Positions 59,771-64,000 of a stretch of 64,000 bases of DNA are shown here, piece after piece (the first letter of the stretch is position 1; each line of letters starts with the position of its first letter). Location: NCBI GenBank assembly GCA_030692685.1, contig JAUXZO010000227.1:54563-118562 (forward strand). The letters are read 5' to 3'. This DNA comes from Acidovorax sp. Its GTDB lineage: Bacteria > Pseudomonadota > Gammaproteobacteria > Burkholderiales > Burkholderiaceae_C. The position numbers and the translations under genes are program-made. The notes beneath the pieces are model-generated. The model saw only the letters and a program-made list of their open reading frames with translations, searched no databases and had not been told where the DNA came from.

Positions 59771-61144
59771 CTACTTCGCGCGCAGCAGCTCACCCACCTC
59801 CAGCAGCACCAGCTCGTTGTCGTCCGCCTTGTTCGGGTCACGGCTGCTGCTGAAAGGCAGGTTGTTGTCGTTGCCCACCACGATGTGCGTGGCATCCACT
59901 ACCTCGACGTTTTCGATGGTGAAGAACGGGAAGGTCAACACGCCGTTGTTCAGCGGTTTGCGCGCGAGCTTGTTCGGGTCGGCGATGTTCATCAGGTCGA
60001 TGTAGCCGACCTTGCGGATCTCGCCCCCCACGTTGGCGTCACTCATCTCGACCTTGTAGACGCGCTTGAATTTGGCGAGGTCGTGGAAGCAGTCGGTGCG
60101 CTTTTGGTCGGCGGGGCAGGCCTTGTCGGCCGTACCTTCGCCGTTGTCGCGCTCGATGATGAGGCCCGTGGTCTGGTCAATCATGTTGAAGTCGCCAATC
60201 GCGTGGTGGTTGGCCTCCATCACGTACTTCCAGTGGCGGCCCGTCCATTGTTCGCTCTTCACATCGAACTCCAGCACGCGCAGGACCTGTTTGCCGCCCA
60301 CGGTTTCGTAGGCCTTGGTTTCCTCGTTCCACAGTGCGCCTTCCAGCAGGGCATACAGCTTGCTGCCGTCCTTGCTGGCGGCCATGCCTTCAAAGCCCTT
60401 GGAGCGCTTGACTTCAAATGCCGTGGGCTTGGCGTCGGGGGCGCCGGGCAGCAGCACGCCGGGCGCGTCGGGCGAACGCACGGTCTTGCCGTCTACCTTG
60501 GTTTCAAACACGGCCAGCACCTTGCCGTTCAGATCGGCCTTGATGAGAAAGGGGCCAAACTCTTCACCAATCCACAGCGCGCCGCCCGCAAACTGAAAGC
60601 TCTCGGGGTCAAAATCGGCGCCGGTCAGGTAGCGCTTGTCGGTGCCTTCGTGGGTGATGCGAAACGGCACCTTCTTGTCCGGGTCGTGCAGGAAGACGGT
60701 TTTGAGGCGGTTGAATTGCCCACTCTTGAAGTCCACCGTGTAGTGGCTCAGGTGCAGCATGAAGTCCGGCGAGTTGGCCTTGCTGCCCGCGCCGTTGTCC
60801 GTCAGCAGCCAAAAACTGCCGTCGGCCATTCGCTTGATGCCCGAGTGACCCTGCACAGGCTGGCCCTGGAAGGGCAACGACACGCCCGTGTTGCGGCCGC
60901 CGGACTGGCCCATCACCGTGCCCACAGCATCCACGCGGCGCGGGGTGGTGAACTTGGCCGAAACCTGCAGGTCCTGCGGGGCATCCTTGGGGGCCGCAAT
61001 CAAAGTGAGCGCGGGCAACACGGCGTGGCCTGCCAGCGTGGCAGGGTACGCCTGTTGGGCTAAGGTGGCAGACGGGGCGGCGCACGCAAGTGCGGCGCAA
61101 ATGGCAAGGGCAGAAATGCGCGAGAACGACGAGAGGGCAGCCAT
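59771..61144 (-). CDS. Exported esterase-like activity of phytase family protein
   Basis: This 457-aa periplasmic protein has a signal peptide (ISALAICAALACAAPSATLAQ). A beta-propeller-like domain of the phytase-like esterase family follows: GHSGIKRMADGSFWLLTDNGAGSKANS, THEGTDKRYLTGADFDPESFQFAGGALWIGEEFGPFLI, GFEGMAASKDGSKLYALLEGAL, ANHHAIGDFNMIDQTTGLIIERDNGEG. The family is linked to phosphate or ester metabolism, but individual activities are seldom proven. The ATG at 61144 directly precedes a good signal peptide. A palindromic element and a terminator lie upstream, so it is probably transcribed alone. Confidence 0.85.
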   Translation of the reverse strand: MAALSSFSRISALAICAALACAAPSATLAQQAYPATLAGHAVLPALTLIAAPKDAPQDLQVSAKFTTPRRVDAVGTVMGQSGGRNTGVSLPFQGQPVQGHSGIKRMADGSFWLLTDNGAGSKANSPDFMLHLSHYTVDFKSGQFNRLKTVFLHDPDKKVPFRITHEGTDKRYLTGADFDPESFQFAGGALWIGEEFGPFLIKADLNGKVLAVFETKVDGKTVRSPDAPGVLLPGAPDAKPTAFEVKRSKGFEGMAASKDGSKLYALLEGALWNEETKAYETVGGKQVLRVLEFDVKSEQWTGRHWKYVMEANHHAIGDFNMIDQTTGLIIERDNGEGTADKACPADQKRTDCFHDLAKFKRVYKVEMSDANVGGEIRKVGYIDLMNIADPNKLARKPLNNGVLTFPFFTIENVEVVDATHIVVGNDNNLPFSSSRDPNKADDNELVLLEVGELLRAK

Positions 61145-61327
61145 GGTGTTGCAGACAGAAACAAAGAAGCCACCACGATGCCCTGCTGGCATGGCGCTGC
61201 TATGACTGCATGGTGACGGTTGCGTGACGCCACCCAGAATGCCAGGCACTGGAAAAAGGCAATATTGATAGCAGCACAGCCAATCAAATCAGCCGCAACC
61301 GGCCGAAATGGTTAAGCAAATGCGCTT

Positions 61328-61420
61328 GGGATGTCCTGCATAACCCTTGCGAGGCGGTGGTAGTGCGGACCGCCGAAGCCCGCCCGATCACAGACCGCAG
61401 GGAGTTGTGCAGGACGTCCC
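61328..61420. repeat. 93-bp imperfect palindrome
   Basis: GGGATGTCCTGCATAAC (61328-61344) and GTTGTGCAGGACGTCCC (61404-61420) pair at 15 of 17 positions, with the two differences being G-U-compatible in plus-strand RNA. A second stem, GGCGGT/ACCGCC, lies inside. It is non-coding and could be a small mobile palindromic element or a structured RNA. Confidence 0.6.
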
Positions 61421-61439
61421 TATGTATGCCACTCCAAGC

Positions 61440-61462
61440 AAAGGCTCCCTCGGGAGCCTTTT
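61440..61462 (-). terminator. Hairpin terminator after the IPTL-CTERM gene
   Basis: The 10-bp stem AAAGGCTCCC/GGGAGCCTTT with a 2-base loop lies about 75 bases beyond the stop of the minus-strand gene. A T-rich run follows on the plus side and T residues are present on the minus side, so it may work in both directions. Confidence 0.7.
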
Positions 61463-61537
61463 GTGTTTTGCCAGCGTGAGCGACCCAAAGGCCATGTCGC
61501 GCAACTGCAGCGGCGCGTACTTCAGAGGGCCTCTTTG

Positions 61538-64000
61538 TCAGGCTGCTTGGTTGGAACGACGGCGCGCTGTACGAAGCCCGAAACCGACCATGAGGGCCGA
61601 AAGCAGGATAAGGCCCCACTCGGAGAGTGTCGGAATGGCAGCAAGGCCTGCGCCCGCACCAAATGCCAGCCCGCTCGGGTCCCGGATCGTGCCCACTGTT
61701 GCATCGGCATCAGCGGTGCCGTTGTCCGCCAAGGTAAAACGCACCGTGTTGCCGCTGATGGTTGCAGGCAATACCGAATAAACCCCGGCTAGTTCCTTGT
61801 AATAGGTCGCGCCAGACGGGATCGCTTGCGAATAGGTGATCGTGACATCCGCCGACCCCACGCACCCAGTCAACGTGAAATCGATCAACCCATAAGGGAA
61901 TGACTTGTCGGACGGTTTGCCAGCAGCAGGGGCATCCACGAACACCGCAGCCCCAACGGCTGTACAGCCGACAGCGCTGAGGGTGGCAGATACGCCCCCC
62001 TGGCGCGTCGGAATGTTGGCCATGGAAGTCGTCGGCGTGAACGCTGCATCGACCGTGCAGGCGCCGGTGATCGCGTTGGTGGTGTAGGTCGCTCCGGAAA
62101 GGCTTCCACCGCAAGTGCCGGTGACATTGGCCACATAACCGCCGTTCGGAGTGACCGTGAATGCGGTGGAACTGTTGTAGGTGACGACCTGCACGGTGCT
62201 GGGCGTGATGGAGCCATTGGCGCCAGCCGAGGACGTCACGTTGTAGCCGCGCGGAACGCTGCAAGCTGCGACAGCTGTGCTGGTACCACCGCCGCTGCCT
62301 GCGCAGCCCCACGTGAACTGGCTGGCGGTTGCAGCCGCGTTAGCCACGCTGCCCGCGGTGCACGCAGCAACGCCCACTGGCGCCACCGCCACCGGAACAG
62401 CACTGACAGCGCATGCACCGTTGGTAAAACTGGGCACCTGGGCCGTGGCCGGAGAGCAGGCCAACACACCTGTGGTCACACCCGCACCCGCTACGGGCGT
62501 CACGCAGAAGTACAGATACTGACCTTGATCGCCTGCCACCGGGGTGTAGGTCAGCGTGGTCGCCACATCACTGCCGCCGCTGATACCGGTGTTGACGGAA
62601 TTGCGCACCCAGCGGAAGGTGGAGGTGCCTTCGGCGTCATTTTCCGGGTCGGAGTACACATAGCCCCCTGTCAGAAGCAGGCCTGCCTGGACGGTTCCGG
62701 TGACGGCTACCGTAGCTGCCGAAGGGGACTCGTTCACGTCGGTCACCGTGATCGTGAATTGCTTTTCAAAGAACAGATTGCCCTGATCGGTACTGCGCAC
62801 GCGCACCGAGTAGCTGCTCTTGGTTTCGAAGTCGGGGCTGCTGGTAAGGCGCAGACTGCCGCCGGAGATACTGAATGCACCGTTGTCTGTACTGCCGGTT
62901 CCGGCAGCCAGCGTGTAGGTGAACGTATTGGCCGCGTCGACGTCGGTAGTACTGAAAGAGCCCACTGTGGAGTTGGCTGCCACGTTCTCATTGATGGCAC
63001 TGGCGGACAGGCTGATATCCGCCGGCGTTTCGTTCACATCATTGACCGTGATCGTGAACGCCCTTTCGAAAAACTGGCCGCCCTGGTCGGCGCTGCGCAC
63101 GCGCACCGAGTAACTGCTCTTGGTTTCGAAGTCGGGGCTGCTGGAAATGCGCAGACTGCTGCCAGCGATATTGAAGGCGGCGTTGTCTGTACTGCCGGTT
63201 CCGGCAACCAGCGTGTAGGTGAACGTGTTGGCTGCGTCCGCGTCGGTGGTACTGAAAGCGCCTACTGTGGAGTTGGCTGCCACGTTCTCATTGATGGCAC
63301 TGGCAGACAGGTTGATATTGGTGGGCGCTTCGTTCACATCGTTGACCGTGATCGTGAATGCCCTATCGAAAGACAGGCCGCCCTGGTCAGTGCTGCGCAC
63401 GCGCACCGAGTAGCTGCTCCTGGTCTCGAAATCCGGGCTGCTGTTGATTTGCAGTGTGCTGCCCGAGATAGTGAATGCAAAGTTTTCCGCGTCGCCAGCG
63501 CCTGGGGCCAGCGTGTAGGTGAACGTGTTGGCTGCGTCCACATCAGTGGTGCTGAACGTGCCCACTGCCGAGTTGGCTGCCACGTTCTCATTGATGGCAC
63601 TGGCGGACAGGTTGATATTGGTAGGCGCTTCGTTCACATTGTTGACGGTGATCGTGAACGCCTTCTCGAAGAACAGCCCGCCCTGGTCGGTCGTGCGTAC
63701 CCGCACGGCGTAGCTGCTCTGGGTCTCGAAATCTGGGCTGCTGGTAATACGCAAAGCGCTGCCAGAGATGCTGAACGCAGCGTTGTCCGTGTCGCCTGTA
63801 CCCGCGACCAGGGCGTAAGTGAAAACATCCCCCGAATCTGGATCTGTGCTGCTCAGTGCGCCCACTGTCGAGTTGCCAGCGACGTTTTCATTGACGCTGC
63901 CTGCAGAAAGGCTGATATCGGTGGGAGCGCTGTTGACACTGGTAATCGTGAAAACGGGATTGGCACCGGTGAAGTTTGTACCACCCACCGAGAGGTCATA
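61538..64000 (-). CDS. Large surface protein with tandem cadherin-like repeats and IPTL-CTERM anchor (5'-truncated by window end)
   Basis: The frame is open to the window end, so only the C-terminal 820 residues are seen. From the N-terminal side there are four full tandem repeats of about 100 residues (APTNINLSASAINENVAANS, FSTTDADAANTFTYTL, DFETKSSYSVRVRSADQGG, AFTITVNDVNE), resembling cadherin-like adhesion repeats with Ca-type DxNE ends. A different domain (SAATVAVTGTVQAGLLLTGGYVYSDPEND) and a Cys-containing Gly/Ser/Thr region follow. The end is IPTLSEWGLILLSALMVGFG plus RTARRR, the IPTL-CTERM sorting signal processed by an exosortase-like system. Probably an adhesin or matrix protein. 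Confidence 0.92.
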   Translation of the reverse strand, partial: YDLSVGGTNFTGANPVFTITSVNSAPTDISLSAGSVNENVAGNSTVGALSSTDPDSGDVFTYALVAGTGDTDNAAFSISGSALRITSSPDFETQSSYAVRVRTTDQGGLFFEKAFTITVNNVNEAPTNINLSASAINENVAANSAVGTFSTTDVDAANTFTYTLAPGAGDAENFAFTISGSTLQINSSPDFETRSSYSVRVRSTDQGGLSFDRAFTITVNDVNEAPTNINLSASAINENVAANSTVGAFSTTDADAANTFTYTLVAGTGSTDNAAFNIAGSSLRISSSPDFETKSSYSVRVRSADQGGQFFERAFTITVNDVNETPADISLSASAINENVAANSTVGSFSTTDVDAANTFTYTLAAGTGSTDNGAFSISGGSLRLTSSPDFETKSSYSVRVRSTDQGNLFFEKQFTITVTDVNESPSAATVAVTGTVQAGLLLTGGYVYSDPENDAEGTSTFRWVRNSVNTGISGGSDVATTLTYTPVAGDQGQYLYFCVTPVAGAGVTTGVLACSPATAQVPSFTNGACAVSAVPVAVAPVGVAACTAGSVANAAATASQFTWGCAGSGGGTSTAVAACSVPRGYNVTSSAGANGSITPSTVQVVTYNSSTAFTVTPNGGYVANVTGTCGGSLSGATYTTNAITGACTVDAAFTPTTSMANIPTRQGGVSATLSAVGCTAVGAAVFVDAPAAGKPSDKSFPYGLIDFTLTGCVGSADVTITYSQAIPSGATYYKELAGVYSVLPATISGNTVRFTLADNGTADADATVGTIRDPSGLAFGAGAGLAAIPTLSEWGLILLSALMVGFGLRTARRRSNQAA

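Larger units (their letters stand above)
61145..61537. other. Gap with palindromic element and terminator
   Basis: No gene is visible. It holds the promoter region of the phytase-family gene, a 93-bp imperfect palindrome (61328-61420) and a hairpin terminator (61440-61462). Confidence 0.6.

Noticed and set aside
62740..63960. The 300-bp periodicity as a DNA-level satellite or CRISPR array.
   Set aside because: It is an in-frame protein repeat of 100 codons in the IPTL-CTERM protein; there are no short spacers.

Overview
This window looks like a stretch of chromosome from a high-GC betaproteobacterium of the family Comamonadaceae (Acidovorax-like). The evidence is the gene content (Bug-type substrate-binding protein, DUF1631, DUF2339/DUF3999 and DUF2868 proteins, an IPTL-CTERM surface protein, the yajC-secD-secF, dprA-LysM/def-fmt and ssb/uvrA neighbourhoods) and a short dispersed hairpin repeat with arms AGCGCTT/AAGCGCT. 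That repeat occurs nine times here and, from memory, is typical of this family. I saw no rRNA, tRNA, CRISPR array, phage or transposase gene. The species cannot be fixed from the sequence alone.

Layout. 1-2.2 kb: a two-component pair (PAS histidine kinase, cut by the window start, and a FixJ/LuxR-type regulator). 2.3-6.5 kb: OmpA-like lipoprotein, a tiny membrane protein, lytic transglycosylase MltA and a DUF2868 membrane protein with an unusual C-terminus. 6.6-12.9 kb: an MFS_3 exporter and a DUF2339-DUF3999 envelope operon. 13.3-17.5 kb: an Lrp/AsnC regulator divergent from a fused indolepyruvate ferredoxin oxidoreductase. 17.8-23.4 kb: yajC, secD, secF and a DUF1631 gene. 23.6-29.5 kb: dprA and a LysM protein divergent from def, a BamE-like lipoprotein, fmt and the azlC/azlD amino-acid exporter pair. 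29.8-34.9 kb: pgk, pyrF, a LysR regulator, a Bug solute-binding protein and an aspartoacylase-family hydrolase. 35.0-41.2 kb: an EamA exporter and thioesterase, then DUF779 and aldehyde dehydrogenase divergent from a sigma-54 activator. 41.2-45.1 kb: a poorly characterised cluster (two secreted hydrolase-like proteins, a membrane-anchored PDZ-like protein, an AraC regulator). 45.3-52.2 kb: uvrA, an AraC regulator, a small unknown, an MFS transporter and ssb. 52.6-54 kb: a membrane protein and a Bax-inhibitor-1 protein. 54.2-59.6 kb: mnmA, a bufferin (copper-binding RiPP) cassette, a NudJ-like NUDIX hydrolase, a GNAT acetyltransferase and riboflavin synthase. 59.8-64 kb: an esterase-like phytase-family protein and a large repeat-containing IPTL-CTERM surface protein running off the window.

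The most interesting system is the bufferin cassette at 55.3-57.6 kb. A secreted Cys-rich DUF2282-like precursor is preceded by a perfect GTAACC-N16-CGAA element, the promoter form reported for the Caulobacter ECF factor SigF. It is followed by one ORF in which the MNIO (DUF692) maturase and its DUF2063 partner are fused. The cassette sits between the nudJ-like and mnmA genes, which are neighbours in Escherichia coli, so it looks like an insertion into a housekeeping locus. The second theme is repeats. The nine AGCGCTT elements repeatedly overlap gene 3' ends in one fixed orientation and supply stop codons and C-terminal residues, and one copy is translated in frame inside fmt. Other palindromic families include a 161-bp near-palindrome between azlD and pgk.
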